A stretch of 64,000 nt of DNA from Micromonospora marina (GCF_900091565.1 NZ_FMCV01000010.1:115845-179844), one strand, 5' to 3'; numbered from the stretch's first letter, positions 42,409-51,916 are shown. Numbers and translations are program-made. The notes: a model not told the origin generated them from the sequence alone.

Positions 42409-43581
42409 GTGGATCCCACCGGCGAGGCGGAACCCGCGCGCGACGCGACGAGCGCCGCCGGCAACCCGCGAATCGGGACGGACACGAGCAGCGGACGGCC
42501 CGTCGACGTCGAGCCGGGCGAGTTCGAGCCGAGCGGCCGGTTCGGCGTGCCGGGCCGCCCGCTGCGGCGCAGTGCCTTCCTGATCGGGTTCACCGGCGCG
42601 CTCGGCGTGCTGCTGGCGTACGCGCTGTTCCTGGGCATCCGCAACGCCGCCGGCATCCTGGTGCTGGTGGTGATCGCGCTGTTCCTCGCGGTCGGCCTGC
42701 ACCCGGCGGTGGTCCGGCTGCGCAGGTGGGGCGTGCCGCGTGGGCTGGCCGTCGCGGTGGTGACGCTCGTCGTGGTGCTGCTGATCGTCGGCGGGCTGCT
42801 GGCGCTGGTGCCGCCGGTGGTGACCCAGTCCGGCCAGTTCGTGCAGCAGCTGCCCGGGTACGTCGAGGAGCTGCGCCGCAATCCCACCGTCAACGACCTC
42901 GTGGTCCGCTACGACGTGATGGAACGGGTCCAGGCGGCGGCGGACGCGGACACGATCGGGCGGGCGCTCGGCGGGGTGCTCGGTGGGGCGCAACTGGTCT
43001 TCGGGACGATCTTCCGCCTGCTCACCGTGCTGGTGCTGACGATCTACTTCCTGGCGTACTTCGACAAGCTGCGCGAACTCGGGTACGCGCTGGTGCCGCG
43101 CTCGCGCCGGCAGCGGGTCCGGCTGATCGGTGACGAGATCCTCACCCGGGTCGGCGCGTACATGGTCGGCGCGCTCGCCATCGCGGTGCTGGCCGGGGTG
43201 ACCACGTTCGTGTTCGCGCTGGCCGTCGGCCTGCCGTACCCGTTCGCGCTCGCGGTGGTGGTTGCGGTGACCGACCTGATCCCGCAGATCGGCGCGACGC
43301 TGGGCGCGGTGGTGGTGACGCTCGTCGGGCTCGCCACGGATCTGCCGGTGGGCATCGCCTGCCTGGTGTTCTTCGTGCTCTACCAGCAGGTCGAGAACTA
43401 TCTGATCTATCCGAAGATCATGCGCCGGGCGGTGTCGGTGAACGAGGTGGCGGCGTTGCTCGCCGCCCTGCTCGGGGTGGCGCTGCTGGGCGTGGTGGGC
43501 GCGCTCATCGCGATCCCCACCGTGGCCGCGTTGCAGCTGATCCTGCGCGAGGTGGTGCTACCCCGCCAGGACGCCCGCTGA
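42409..43581 (+). CDS. AI-2E family transporter (DUF20 membrane protein)
   Basis: The 390-residue integral membrane protein has about eight membrane helices and a disordered first 50 residues. Family signatures are the N-terminal helix pair (FLIGFTGALGVLLAYALF, then ILVLVVIALFLAVGLHP) and the C-terminal VTDLIPQIGATLGAVVVTLVG and YQQVENYLIYPKIM segments. Family members export or exchange small molecules; a few act on autoinducer-2 or as Na+/H+ exchangers, so the substrate is open. I chose the GTG at 42409 because GGGGGAGG lies eight bases upstream. It ends five bases from a convergent hydrolase gene. Confidence 0.9.
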   Translation: MDPTGEAEPARDATSAAGNPRIGTDTSSGRPVDVEPGEFEPSGRFGVPGRPLRRSAFLIGFTGALGVLLAYALFLGIRNAAGILVLVVIALFLAVGLHPAVVRLRRWGVPRGLAVAVVTLVVVLLIVGGLLALVPPVVTQSGQFVQQLPGYVEELRRNPTVNDLVVRYDVMERVQAAADADTIGRALGGVLGGAQLVFGTIFRLLTVLVLTIYFLAYFDKLRELGYALVPRSRRQRVRLIGDEILTRVGAYMVGALAIAVLAGVTTFVFALAVGLPYPFALAVVVAVTDLIPQIGATLGAVVVTLVGLATDLPVGIACLVFFVLYQQVENYLIYPKIMRRAVSVNEVAALLAALLGVALLGVVGALIAIPTVAALQLILREVVLPRQDAR

Positions 43582-43586
43582 AGCGG

Positions 43587-44396
43587 CTACTCGGCGCGTC
43601 GCTGGGCCGGGCCGGGCACCGGGGTGTCGGCGAACGCGGCGACAGTGCGGTCGGCGTACGCGCTGACGTCGCCGGTCTCCATCGGGCCGTCCCAGGTGGT
43701 CGGCAGCGGCAGCGGTACGCCGGGGACGACCCGCTGGACGATCTCGTCCAGCACCTTCTCCGCGTCGCCGACCCACAGGTGCTTGGCACCGTCCACGCCC
43801 ACCACCTCGGCCTGCGGCACGGCGGCGAACCGCTCCCGGGCCTCCTCCGGCCGCAGGTAGTCGTCGAACTCGGGCACCAGGGCGGTGAGCGGCTTGCCCG
43901 TCTCGGCCCAGACCGCCAGGTCCTCCGGGGCGGAGTAGCGCAGCGGCGGGGAGAGCAGGATCGCTCCCGCCACCGCCGGGTCGCAGCCGTACTTCAGCGC
44001 CAGGTCGGTGCCGAACGACCACCCGACCAGCCAGATGTTCGGCAGCTCGTGGAACTCGGCGTACTCGATCGCGGCGGCCACGTCGAACCTCTCCCCGACC
44101 GCCCCGTCGAACGCCCCCTCGCTGGTGCCGCGGACGCTGCTGGTGCCCCGGGTGTTGAACCGGAGCACGGCCAGGCCGGCCAGCTCCGGCAGCCGCCAGG
44201 CCGCCTTGCGGAACACGTGGCTGTCCATCATCCCGCCGTGGGTGGGCAGCGGGTGCAGGCAGACCAGGGTGGCGGACGGCTCGCCCTCCAGCGGCCGGGC
44301 CAGCTCACCGACGAGCGTCAGCCCGTCGGCTGTGTGCAGCTCGATGTCCTCCCGGCGGCCGGGCAGGATCGACGACGCGCGAATCGGAGTGCTCAC
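43587..44396 (-). CDS. Alpha/beta hydrolase
   Basis: The 269-residue protein has an alpha/beta-hydrolase core. The nucleophile elbow is VGWSFGTD with Ser in G-x-S-x-G. The oxyanion region is CLHPLPTHGGMMD, and the catalytic His lies in GAKHLWVG. The TRGTSSVRGTSEG loop resembles the dienelactone hydrolase-like/YfhR group. No signal peptide is visible. Substrate unknown. It is convergent with the AI-2E transporter gene. Confidence 0.85.
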   Translation of the reverse strand: MSTPIRASSILPGRREDIELHTADGLTLVGELARPLEGEPSATLVCLHPLPTHGGMMDSHVFRKAAWRLPELAGLAVLRFNTRGTSSVRGTSEGAFDGAVGERFDVAAAIEYAEFHELPNIWLVGWSFGTDLALKYGCDPAVAGAILLSPPLRYSAPEDLAVWAETGKPLTALVPEFDDYLRPEEARERFAAVPQAEVVGVDGAKHLWVGDAEKVLDEIVQRVVPGVPLPLPTTWDGPMETGDVSAYADRTVAAFADTPVPGPAQRRAE

Positions 44397-44463
44397 GCCT
44401 ACCAGTCTCCCGTGTCGGCGGCCCTGCCGCCCAGTGGGACGGGAACCGGGTGATCCAGATCGC

Positions 44464-44790
44464 TCAGCCGTAGCGCGGGGCGCCCCGGCCGCGCTGAAGG
44501 TTCGGGCCGCGCCGGTCCCGGGCCCGCCAGCAGCCGGAGTGCCAGTGCCGGCGATCGGTCAGGTCACCCCGGTCGTCGGCCGGCCAGGCCACCAGGTGCG
44601 CCACGCCCGGCCGGATCTCCTGGTCACAGCCGGGACAGCGGTACGTCTTGACGGATGCGCCGCCGCTGATCGCGCGTATCTGCCAGTCGCCGTCGCGCCA
44701 CTGCTGCACTGTCGGCACGCCGTGGCGGGCACGCTCAGCGTCCAGGCCGGGGCCTTCTTCCCGGCGGGCCCGATTTCGACGGGGACTCAC
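44464..44790 (-). CDS. Small zinc-ribbon-like protein
   Basis: The 108-residue product has a basic N-terminus, then a possible metal site: YRCPGCDQEI (CxxC), and later HWHSGCWRARD with His and Cys. That spacing fits a treble-clef or zinc-ribbon. Homologues in Streptomyces are often labelled ATP/GTP-binding protein, but I see no P-loop here. It starts with GTG and is expressed apart from its neighbours. Function unknown. Confidence 0.75.
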   Translation of the reverse strand: MSPRRNRARREEGPGLDAERARHGVPTVQQWRDGDWQIRAISGGASVKTYRCPGCDQEIRPGVAHLVAWPADDRGDLTDRRHWHSGCWRARDRRGPNLQRGRGAPRYG

Positions 44791-44838
44791 GATCCCAGCC
44801 TACGGCCCATCCCCACCCCACCGCCGATGCCCCGAACC

Positions 44839-44898
44839 CGAGCGATCTCGGTACGGATACGCCCTTCCCGGGGCGGTTCCGTACCAAGATCTCGCTCG
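44839..44898 (-). terminator. Long imperfect hairpin after the double 3-hydroxyacyl-CoA dehydrogenase
   Basis: Arms CGAGCGATCTCGGTACGGA and TCCGTACCAAGATCTCGCTCG pair over about 19 bp with a two-base bulge and one mismatch. The loop is GC-rich. It begins 13 bases beyond the stop at 44912 and probably ends that transcript. Confidence 0.65.
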
Positions 44899-44911
44899 TG
44901 GCCGGCCGGGA

Positions 44912-46702
44912 TCAGCGGCGGGTGTGGTCGCGGAACCCGCGGCCGGACTTGCGGCCCAGGTAGCCGGCCGTGACCAGGTGCTCCAGCAGCGGCGCCGGGG
45001 CGAAGCCGGGCTCGCGCAGCTCCAGGTAAAGCTCCCGCTGGATGGCCAGCGACACGTCCAGGCCGACCACGTCGAGCAGCTCGAACGGGCCCATCGGGTA
45101 GCCGCAGCCGAGCTTCATCGCGTAGTCGATGTCGTCGGCGGTCGAGTAGCTGGCCTCCAGCATCTTCACCGCGTCGTTCAGGTACGGGAACAGCAGCGCG
45201 TTGACGATGAACCCGGACCGGTCGCCGCAGACCACGCCGGTCTTGCCGAGCTTCGCGCAGACCGCGCGGGCGGTGGCCGACGTCTCGGCGGAGGTGCGGA
45301 TGGTCTGCACGATCTCCACCAGCGGCATGATCGGCGCCGGGTTGAAGAAGTGCAGGCCGACCACGTCGGCGGGGCGCTGGGTCGCCATCGCCACGTCGAT
45401 CACCGGCAGCGACGAGGTGGTGGTGGCGAGCACGACGCCGGGCTTGCAGATCTCGTCGAGGCTGGCGAACAGCGCCTTCTTGACGCTCAGCTCCTCGACC
45501 ACGGCCTCGACCACCAGGTCGACGTCGGCCAGGTGCTCCAGCGTCGCGGACCAGGTGATCCGGCCGAGCGCCTCGTCCCGGTCGGTCTCGCTGAGCTTGC
45601 CCCGCACCACGCCCTTGTTCAGCGAGGTCTTGACCGCCTCGCACACCTTCGCGGACTTCTCCGCGCCCCGGGTCACCGAGACGACCTCGTACCCGGCCTT
45701 GGCGAACACCTCGATGATGCCGGTGGCCATGGTGCCGGAGCCGACCACGCCGACCTTCGCGATGGCGCGGGTGCCGTCGGCGGGCGCGGCGTCCGCGGCG
45801 AGCGGCGTGAACTCGTCGGGTACGACCTTCGGGGAGCCCGGCCGCTCGTAGGTGTAGAAGCCGCGACCGGACTTGCGGCCCAGCAGACCGGCGGTGACCA
45901 TCTGCTTGAGCAGCGGGGCCGGGGCGTGCCGCCGGTCCCGGCCGCCGCGCCGGTACATGGTGTCGAGGATCTCGTACGCGGTGTCCAGGCCGATCAGGTC
46001 CATCAGCGCCAGCGGGCCCATCGGCAGGCCGCAGCCGAGCTTCATGGCGGCGTCGATGTCCTCGCGGGTGGCGTAGCGGGCCTCGAACATGCCGACCGCG
46101 TGGTTCAGGTAGCCGAACAGCAGCGCGTTGGCGATGAAGCCGGCCCGGTCGCTGATCGTCACGTCGACCTTGCCGAGCCGCTCGCAGAGCGCCTCCACGT
46201 CGGCGACCACGTCGGCGGAGGTGACCACCGTGCGGACCACCTCGACCAGCTTCATCACCGGGGCCGGGTTGAAGAAGTGGATGCCGATGACCTGGTGGGG
46301 CCGGGAGGTGGCGACGGAGATCTCGGTGACGCTCAGCGAGGACGTGTTCGTGGCCAGGATCGCCTCGGGCTTGCAGACCCGGTCCAGCTCGGCGAAGATC
46401 CGCTGCTTGAGGTCCAGGTGCTCGGGCACCGCCTCGATCACCAGGTCCACGTCGTGCAGCGCGTCCAGCCCGACGCGGAAGTCCACGCGCGCCATCAGGG
46501 CGTCCCGCTCGGCCTCGGCGAGCTTGCCCTTGGCCACGGCCCGGTCGGTGGAGCCGGTCAGCGTGGCCCGGCCGCGCTCCAGCGCCGCGTCGGAGATCTC
46601 GACGGCTGCGACGTCGAGGCCGTTGCGGGCGAACACCTCCACGATGCCGGCACCCATGGTGCCCAGACCCACCACGCCCACCCTGGTGAACTCCCGCGCC
46701 AC
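44912..46702 (-). CDS. Double-headed 3-hydroxyacyl-CoA dehydrogenase (tandem fusion)
   Basis: The 596-residue protein contains two complete 3-hydroxyacyl-CoA dehydrogenase units in a row. Unit one (about 1-290) has VGVVGLGTMGAGIVEVFA and IGIHFFNPAPVMKLVEVV. Unit two (about 310-596) has VGVVGSGTMATGIIEVFA and VGLHFFNPAPIMPLVEIV. Both keep the NAD-binding glycines and the catalytic His before FFNPAP, and both end in GRKSGRGF. It should oxidise 3-hydroxyacyl-CoA or reduce acetoacetyl-CoA. The GTG start at 46702 has GGGGAGG six bases upstream; a longer ATG frame at 46741 lacks one. It stands alone between two terminator-like gaps. Confidence 0.92.
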   Translation of the reverse strand: MAREFTRVGVVGLGTMGAGIVEVFARNGLDVAAVEISDAALERGRATLTGSTDRAVAKGKLAEAERDALMARVDFRVGLDALHDVDLVIEAVPEHLDLKQRIFAELDRVCKPEAILATNTSSLSVTEISVATSRPHQVIGIHFFNPAPVMKLVEVVRTVVTSADVVADVEALCERLGKVDVTISDRAGFIANALLFGYLNHAVGMFEARYATREDIDAAMKLGCGLPMGPLALMDLIGLDTAYEILDTMYRRGGRDRRHAPAPLLKQMVTAGLLGRKSGRGFYTYERPGSPKVVPDEFTPLAADAAPADGTRAIAKVGVVGSGTMATGIIEVFAKAGYEVVSVTRGAEKSAKVCEAVKTSLNKGVVRGKLSETDRDEALGRITWSATLEHLADVDLVVEAVVEELSVKKALFASLDEICKPGVVLATTTSSLPVIDVAMATQRPADVVGLHFFNPAPIMPLVEIVQTIRTSAETSATARAVCAKLGKTGVVCGDRSGFIVNALLFPYLNDAVKMLEASYSTADDIDYAMKLGCGYPMGPFELLDVVGLDVSLAIQRELYLELREPGFAPAPLLEHLVTAGYLGRKSGRGFRDHTRR

Positions 46703-46826
46703 GACCGGCCTCCCCTGGCTCGACTCCGCCGTCCGCGACATGAACGGCCGCTAAGGTTATGCGCCGGAGTCTGCCATGTGACGCTGTGTTGTCGAGACGC
46801 CGTGGGATATTTCACGGCACCGCGCC

Positions 46827-47891
46827 TCACCCGGTGACGTTCTCCCCGGCCAGCGCCAGCAGCTCGGCGACGAACTCCGCCGGCCGTTCCAGGTGCGGGC
46901 TGTGTCCGCAGCCGGGCAGCACGACCTCCCGGTACGTCCCGCCGGCCGCCGCGTACCGGTCCAGCACCGCGCGGGTCTGCCCCACCATCGGCTGGGGCGG
47001 GCACTGCTGCGCGCCGGGCCAGCCGGGCACCACACCGAGCTGACCGAGGTACGCCAGGTCGAACAGCGAGGTGTCCGAGACGATCACGTCGGCGTCACCG
47101 CGTACCCAGGTCACCGGCGGCTTGACCGGCACGGCGACCAGCGCGTCGGCGAGCCGGAAGTGGGCCGGGGCGAGCGCGTTGAGCACGCCGCGCCCCCCGG
47201 CGGCGGTCCCCGGCCAGTGGGCCGAGGCGACAGCCGTGCCCGGGTAGTTGTCGTCGCCGGTGGCGGTGGTCAGCATGCTCTCCAGCAGCAGGTCCTCGTC
47301 GTCGCCCAGCGCGGCGGGGTCGGCCACGTACGCGGCGCGCAGCACCGCGCGCGGGCTGGTCGGACCGTCCGCGCTCCGGTCACCGGCGGCGAGCCGGGCC
47401 ACGAAGTCCGGGTTCGCGCCGCCGGCGCCGGTGCCGGCGAAGTCGGGCGTGGTGGGGGTGCCGTCGCGGTCCCGGGTGCCGCCGAAGCCGTACGGGGACA
47501 CCGGAGCCTCCAGCAGCAGTCCCGCCACCCGATCCGGGTGGCCGACGAGCAGCCGCATCGCGACGCCACCGCCCAGCGAGTGCCCGGCCACCACCGGCCG
47601 GGCGCCGGACGGGAACAGCTCCGGGACGTCCAGCAGCGCGGCCACGTCGTCGGCGAAGTCGTCCAGCCCTCGGGTGGCGTCGACCGGCGCGGTGTCGGTC
47701 TCGCCGTACCCGCGCAGGTCGGGGGCGACCACCCGCAGCGTCTCCGGGAGCCGGGCCAGCAGCGGTTTCCAGAACGCGGAGGAGGAGACGTTGCCGTGCA
47801 CCAGCAGCACCGGCACGCCGTCCGGTGGACCGGCCACGCGGACCGCCTGGGTGATGCCGTTGGCCTGGACCGTGAGCCGTTCGCTGCGCAT
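46827..47891 (-). CDS. Alpha/beta-fold hydrolase
   Basis: The 354-residue protein is a classic alpha/beta hydrolase: LLVHGNVSSSAFW (oxyanion turn), VVAGHSLGGGVA (Ser nucleophile in GHSLGG), VTWVRGDADVIVSD (acid) and PGCGHSPHLERPAEF (His). A long cap domain of about 130 residues lies between strands 6 and 7. Substrate unknown; esterase, lipase or epoxide hydrolase are all possible. The ATG at 47891 fits the family start; the upstream extension is Arg/Pro-rich shadow. Confidence 0.88.
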   Translation of the reverse strand: MRSERLTVQANGITQAVRVAGPPDGVPVLLVHGNVSSSAFWKPLLARLPETLRVVAPDLRGYGETDTAPVDATRGLDDFADDVAALLDVPELFPSGARPVVAGHSLGGGVAMRLLVGHPDRVAGLLLEAPVSPYGFGGTRDRDGTPTTPDFAGTGAGGANPDFVARLAAGDRSADGPTSPRAVLRAAYVADPAALGDDEDLLLESMLTTATGDDNYPGTAVASAHWPGTAAGGRGVLNALAPAHFRLADALVAVPVKPPVTWVRGDADVIVSDTSLFDLAYLGQLGVVPGWPGAQQCPPQPMVGQTRAVLDRYAAAGGTYREVVLPGCGHSPHLERPAEFVAELLALAGENVTG

Positions 47892-48033
47892 CCGCGCATG
47901 CTGGCACGCCCGCGCGACCCCGGTCCATGTGCCCCACCGACACAGCACCCCACCCCGACATGGCCCCAACCGCCCCACTCCGCCGGCCCGGCCTTGCGGC
48001 CGGCGGGTGCCGGGCCTCGGCGTTGCCGGGCCG

Positions 48034-48480
48034 CTAGCTGACGTCGGCCGGCTGGGCCTCACGCGCCTCGATCGGCTGGCGCGGCCCGGGGACGGGCAGC
48101 GGCAGGGTGGGCCGCTGGTCGCGGCGGAGCGCGCCGAAGCTCATCCCGACCGGGTCGGTCCGGGCCACGCCCGGGTCGTAGAGGCGCAGGTCGGTGCGGC
48201 CCAGCCGGACCACGTCGCCGTCGGCGATGGCCACACTGCCGGTGACCCGGGTGTCGTTGAGCCAGGTGCCGTTTGTCGAGCTGAGGTCGGTGAGCAGCAC
48301 CCCCTCCGGGGTGGCCCGTACGGAGGCGTGCCGCCGGCTCAGGTGCGGGTCGGCAAGCACGATGTCGGCGGTCGGCGCGCGGCCGATCACCTGTGCCTCC
48401 TGGCCGACCCGGAACGTGAGCCCCCGCATCGCCCCACCCGACACCGTCAGCAACGGCATCAGCTCAGGATGCTCCTTCAT
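48034..48480 (-). CDS. FHA-domain protein
   Basis: The 148-residue protein carries a forkhead-associated domain (about 10-100) that binds phosphothreonine peptides. Key residues are visible: VIGRAPTADIVL (GR), LSRRHASV (S-R-H) and LSSTNGTWLN (TNG). The C-terminal 45 residues are Pro/Arg-rich. FHA proteins act with Ser/Thr kinases; one relative, GarA/OdhI, controls 2-oxoglutarate metabolism, but the N-terminal phosphorylated ETTS motif of GarA is absent here. GGAGG lies ten bases before the ATG. Confidence 0.88.
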   Translation of the reverse strand: MKEHPELMPLLTVSGGAMRGLTFRVGQEAQVIGRAPTADIVLADPHLSRRHASVRATPEGVLLTDLSSTNGTWLNDTRVTGSVAIADGDVVRLGRTDLRLYDPGVARTDPVGMSFGALRRDQRPTLPLPVPGPRQPIEAREAQPADVS

Positions 48481-48696
48481 GGACAGTCGACCTCCACCCC
48501 ATCGCCCCGCGGCGTCAGCCTGCCACCTCACCGTAGCGGCTTGCACCCCCGCCCGGTCACCCCCGCGACCCCGGCCGGTCATCTCCCGTTCGCCGTTTCG
48601 GACGGCACCTCCGTCGATGCGACGGCTGATCGTCCGCGCAGCGTACGGCGCGTTCCACACCTACCGACGAGTAATTCTCGGGTCTAGACTTCGGCC

Positions 48697-50199
48697 ATGA
48701 CCGCTGTGCATGTGCCGGGTGCCCCGCTCATCTCCGAGGGTCTGCTGGTGTCGACCAGCCCGGCCACCGGCGCCGAGGCAGGCAGATTCCCGCTGGCCGA
48801 CGAGGCGGACGTGCGTGCCGCGGTCGACCGCGCCCGGGCGGCCGGCGACTGGTGGGCCGGGCTCGGTTCCGCCGGCCGGCGGGACCGCCTCCAGCGCTGG
48901 CGCGGCGTGCTCGCCCGGCGGATCGAGGAGCTGGCCGACCTGATGCACACCGAGGGCGGCAAGCCGGTCGGTGACGCCGTGGTGGAGATCCTCACCGCGC
49001 TGGAGCACATCGACTGGGCGGCCCGCAACGCCCGGCGGGTGCTCGGGCCGCGCCGGGTCCGCTCCCGCCTGATCCTCGCCGAGTTCACCGGTCACCTCGA
49101 ATACCAGCCGTACGGCGTGGTCGGCGTGATCGGCCCGTGGAACTATCCGGTCTTCACGCCGATCGGTTCCGTCGCGTACGCGCTCGCGGCCGGCAACGCC
49201 GTGGTGTTCAAGCCGAGCGAGTACACCCCGGCGGTCGGTCAGTGGCTGGTCGACCGGTTCGCCGAGGTCGTGCCGGAGCAGCCGGTGTTCCAGGCGGTGC
49301 ACGGCTTCGGCGCGGTCGGTGCGGCGCTGTGCCGCTCCGGGGTGGGCAAGGTGGCGTTCACCGGCTCGACAGCGACCGCGAAGCGGGTGATGGCCGCCTG
49401 CGCCGAGACGCTCACGCCGGTGCTGCTGGAGGCCGGCGGCAAGGACGCGATGATCGTGGACGCCGACGCCGACCTGGACGCCGCCGCGGAGGCGTGCGTG
49501 TGGGGCGGGCTGACGAACGCCGGCCAGACGTGCATCGGCATCGAGCGGGTCTACGCGGTCGACCAGGTCTTCGACGCCTTCGTGGACAAGGTGGTGGCGA
49601 AGGCCGGGCGGCTCACCGTCGGCGCCGACGGGTCCGACCTCGGACCGATCACCATGCCGTCGCAGATCGATGTCATCCGGCGGCACATCGACGACGCGCT
49701 CGACCGGGGCGGCCGGGCGGTGCTCGGCGGCCCGGAGGCGGTCCAGCCGCCGTACGTGCACCCGACGGTCCTGGTCGACGTGCCGGAGGACTCGGCGGCC
49801 GTGCAGGAGGAGACGTTCGGCCCGACGCTCGTGGTCAACCGGGTCCGTGACGTGGACGAGGCGGTCGAGCGGGCAAACGCGCTGCCGTACGGGCTCGGGG
49901 GTTCGGTCTTCGGCCGGGCGCGGGCGGTGGCGGTGGCGCGGCGGCTACGCTCCGGGATGGCCTCGGTCAACTCGGCGCTGACGTTCGCCGGCATGTCGAC
50001 GCTGCCGTTCGGCGGCACCGGCGAGTCCGGCTTCGGCCGCATCCACGGCGAGGAGGGCCTGCGCGAGTTCGGCCGGCCCAAGTCGGTCACCCGCCGCCGG
50101 GCCCGGTCGCTGCTGCCGGCGATGACGTTCGAGCGCACCCCGGCCGACGTCGCCCGCCTGGTCAAGATCGCCAAGCTCATGTACGGCCGGGGCCGCTGA
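48697..50199 (+). CDS. Aldehyde dehydrogenase (succinate-semialdehyde dehydrogenase-like)
   Basis: The 500-residue NAD(P)-dependent aldehyde dehydrogenase has the general-base Glu in LLEAGGKDAMIV, the catalytic Cys in NAGQTCIGIERV, the nucleotide-binding FTGSTATAKRV and the FGPTLVV segment. The oxyanion Asn lies in IGPWNYPVF. The last 35 residues (MTFERTPADVARLVKIAKLM) form a tail seen in actinomycete succinic-semialdehyde dehydrogenase-like proteins. Substrate is not certain. It is divergent from the FHA gene and convergent with nucS, nine bases away. Confidence 0.9.
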   Translation: MTAVHVPGAPLISEGLLVSTSPATGAEAGRFPLADEADVRAAVDRARAAGDWWAGLGSAGRRDRLQRWRGVLARRIEELADLMHTEGGKPVGDAVVEILTALEHIDWAARNARRVLGPRRVRSRLILAEFTGHLEYQPYGVVGVIGPWNYPVFTPIGSVAYALAAGNAVVFKPSEYTPAVGQWLVDRFAEVVPEQPVFQAVHGFGAVGAALCRSGVGKVAFTGSTATAKRVMAACAETLTPVLLEAGGKDAMIVDADADLDAAAEACVWGGLTNAGQTCIGIERVYAVDQVFDAFVDKVVAKAGRLTVGADGSDLGPITMPSQIDVIRRHIDDALDRGGRAVLGGPEAVQPPYVHPTVLVDVPEDSAAVQEETFGPTLVVNRVRDVDEAVERANALPYGLGGSVFGRARAVAVARRLRSGMASVNSALTFAGMSTLPFGGTGESGFGRIHGEEGLREFGRPKSVTRRRARSLLPAMTFERTPADVARLVKIAKLMYGRGR

Positions 50200-50208
50200 G
50201 GCGGCACC

Positions 50209-50868
50209 TCAGAACAGCGTCAGCTCGTCGCGCTCGATGCCGCGCAGCTTGTCGTAGTCGACCACCACGCACCGGATGCCCCGGTCGGTGGCGAGCACCC
50301 GCGCCTGCGGCTTGATCTCCTGCGCGGCGAACACCCCGGAGACCGGCGCGAGCAGCGGATCGCGGTTCATCAGCTCCAGGTAGCGGGTGAGCTGCTCCAC
50401 GCCGTCGATCTCGCCGCGCCGCTTCACCTCGACCGCCACCGCACCGCCGACCGCGTCCCGGCAGAGCAGGTCGACCGGCCCGATGGCGGTCATGTACTCC
50501 CGCCGGACCAGCGTGAAGCCCTCCCCCAGCGTCTCCGGGTTCGCGGCGAGCAGTTCCTGCAGGTGGGCTTCGACGCCGTCCTTGCGCAGGCCCGGGTCCA
50601 CGCCCAGCTCGTACGAGGTGTCCTGGAAGATCTCCTCCAGGGTGATGCGCAGCTCCTCGCCGGCCTTGTTCACCACCCGCCAGACGCCGGGGGCCTCCTC
50701 CAGCCGGCAGGGCGGGCTCATCCAGTTCAACGGCTTGTAGGCCCGGTCGTCGGCGTGGATCGACACCGACCCGTCCGCCTTCACCATGAGCAACCGGGTC
50801 GCCGGGGGCAGGTGGGCCGAGAGCCGTCCGACATAGTCCACCGAGCACTTCGCAATCACCAACCGCAC
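50209..50868 (-). CDS. nucS: Mismatch-specific endonuclease NucS
   Basis: The 219-residue nuclease (EndoMS/NucS) cuts both strands at mismatches and provides mismatch repair in actinobacteria, which lack MutS/MutL. The N-terminal DNA-binding domain starts [20 protein letters not shown]. The C-terminal RecB-like nuclease has [30 protein letters not shown] and the [10 protein letters not shown] segment. The last residues DELTLF resemble the beta-clamp-binding tail. The start is the GTG at 50868, matching the family; the longer frame is not supported. Confidence 0.96.
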   Translation of the reverse strand: MRLVIAKCSVDYVGRLSAHLPPATRLLMVKADGSVSIHADDRAYKPLNWMSPPCRLEEAPGVWRVVNKAGEELRITLEEIFQDTSYELGVDPGLRKDGVEAHLQELLAANPETLGEGFTLVRREYMTAIGPVDLLCRDAVGGAVAVEVKRRGEIDGVEQLTRYLELMNRDPLLAPVSGVFAAQEIKPQARVLATDRGIRCVVVDYDKLRGIERDELTLF

Positions 50869-50939
50869 CCGCCGAGGGTAGCCGAGTCCCCGGCGGACGC
50901 CGACGAGCGCCACTGGCGCACCGGTGCCATATTGAGATC

Positions 50940-51557
50940 GTGCTCGAAGTCCTCACCGGTTCCGGCCTGGCCGCCTCGGCGGGCCTGAACGCCTACATCC
51001 CGCTGTTGCTGATGGGGCTGCTGTCCCGCTACACCGACCTGGTCGAGCTGCCGAGCGGCTGGCAGTGGCTCGGCAACGGCTGGGTGGTGCTGATCCTCGC
51101 GGTCCTGCTCGCGGTCGAAGTGGTGGCCGACAAGGTGCCGGTGGTCGACCACGTCAACGACGTGGTGCAGACGGTGGTCCGGCCGACCGCCGGCGGGCTC
51201 GCGTTCGGCGCGGGCGCCGGCTCCGAGACGGTGACCGTGAGCGACCCGGACACGTTCTTCTCCACGCACCAGTGGGTGCCGGTCCTGGTCGGTGTGCTCA
51301 TCGCGCTCGGCGTGCACCTGCTCAAGGCCGCGGCACGGCCGGTCATCAACGCGACCACGGCCGGGGTGGGCGCGCCGGTGGCCAGCACCGCCGAGGACGC
51401 GACGAGCGTGGTCATGTCGGTGGTGGCGCTGCTGCTGCCGGTGCTGGTCCTGGTGTTCCTGGTCGCTCTGGTGATCTTCGTGCCCTGGCTGTTCCGCCGT
51501 CGCCGTGAGCGGCGCCGCGAACGCGCCGCCGCCCGGGAGGCCGGCTTCCGCGTCTGA
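50940..51557 (+). CDS. DUF4126 family membrane protein
   Basis: The 205-residue protein has about four hydrophobic helices ([90 protein letters not shown]) and a basic C-terminal tail. The DUF4126 signatures are GLNAYIPLL and [15 protein letters not shown]. Function unknown. The start is GTG at 50940. It is divergent from nucS. Confidence 0.88.
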   Translation: MLEVLTGSGLAASAGLNAYIPLLLMGLLSRYTDLVELPSGWQWLGNGWVVLILAVLLAVEVVADKVPVVDHVNDVVQTVVRPTAGGLAFGAGAGSETVTVSDPDTFFSTHQWVPVLVGVLIALGVHLLKAAARPVINATTAGVGAPVASTAEDATSVVMSVVALLLPVLVLVFLVALVIFVPWLFRRRRERRRERAAAREAGFRV

Positions 51558-51616
51558 CCCGCACCGACTTCCGAAACCTCTAAAATCGGGGCAAGAAACC
51601 CAAGGAGGTACGGGAG

Positions 51617-51913
51617 ATGACCGCGTCGTTGGAGATGCCCCGGGTCCAGGAGTGCGCCGTCAGGTCCTGCGCCTACAACCACACGAACGACTGCCACGCC
51701 TTCGCCATCACGATCGGCAGCAGCGACCACGCCCACTGCCACACGTTCGTGGAGATGCCGGTGCGCGGCGGCCTCGACCAGTTGGTCGCCCAGGTCGGCG
51801 CGTGCTCACGCGCCGACTGCCGGCACAACTCCGACCTGGAGTGTCGCGCCCCGGCCATCACCGTAGGCCCCAACATGGACATGGCCGACTGCATGACCTA
51901 CGAGAGCCGCTGA
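51617..51913 (+). CDS. DUF1540 protein with two Cys-rich repeats
   Basis: The 98-residue protein contains two copies of the DUF1540 motif: VRSCAYNHTNDCHAFAITIG with a later HCHTF, and CSRADCRHNSDLECRAPAITVG with a later DCMTY. Each has a spaced Cys/His set that probably binds a metal ion. Function unknown. AAGGAGG precedes the ATG at a good distance (AAGGAGGTACGGGAG, ATG). Confidence 0.88.
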   Translation: MTASLEMPRVQECAVRSCAYNHTNDCHAFAITIGSSDHAHCHTFVEMPVRGGLDQLVAQVGACSRADCRHNSDLECRAPAITVGPNMDMADCMTYESR

Positions 51914-51916
51914 GCC

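Noticed and set aside
40177..42993. 938-codon minus-strand frame opposite the coiled-coil gene
   Set aside because: It is a Leu/Gly/Arg-rich mirror of a Lys/Glu/Ala coiled-coil coding region. No start signal or family motif.
44648..46837. 729-codon + strand frame opposite the double dehydrogenase
   Set aside because: Antisense shadow; composition is typical of reversed GC-rich coding DNA.
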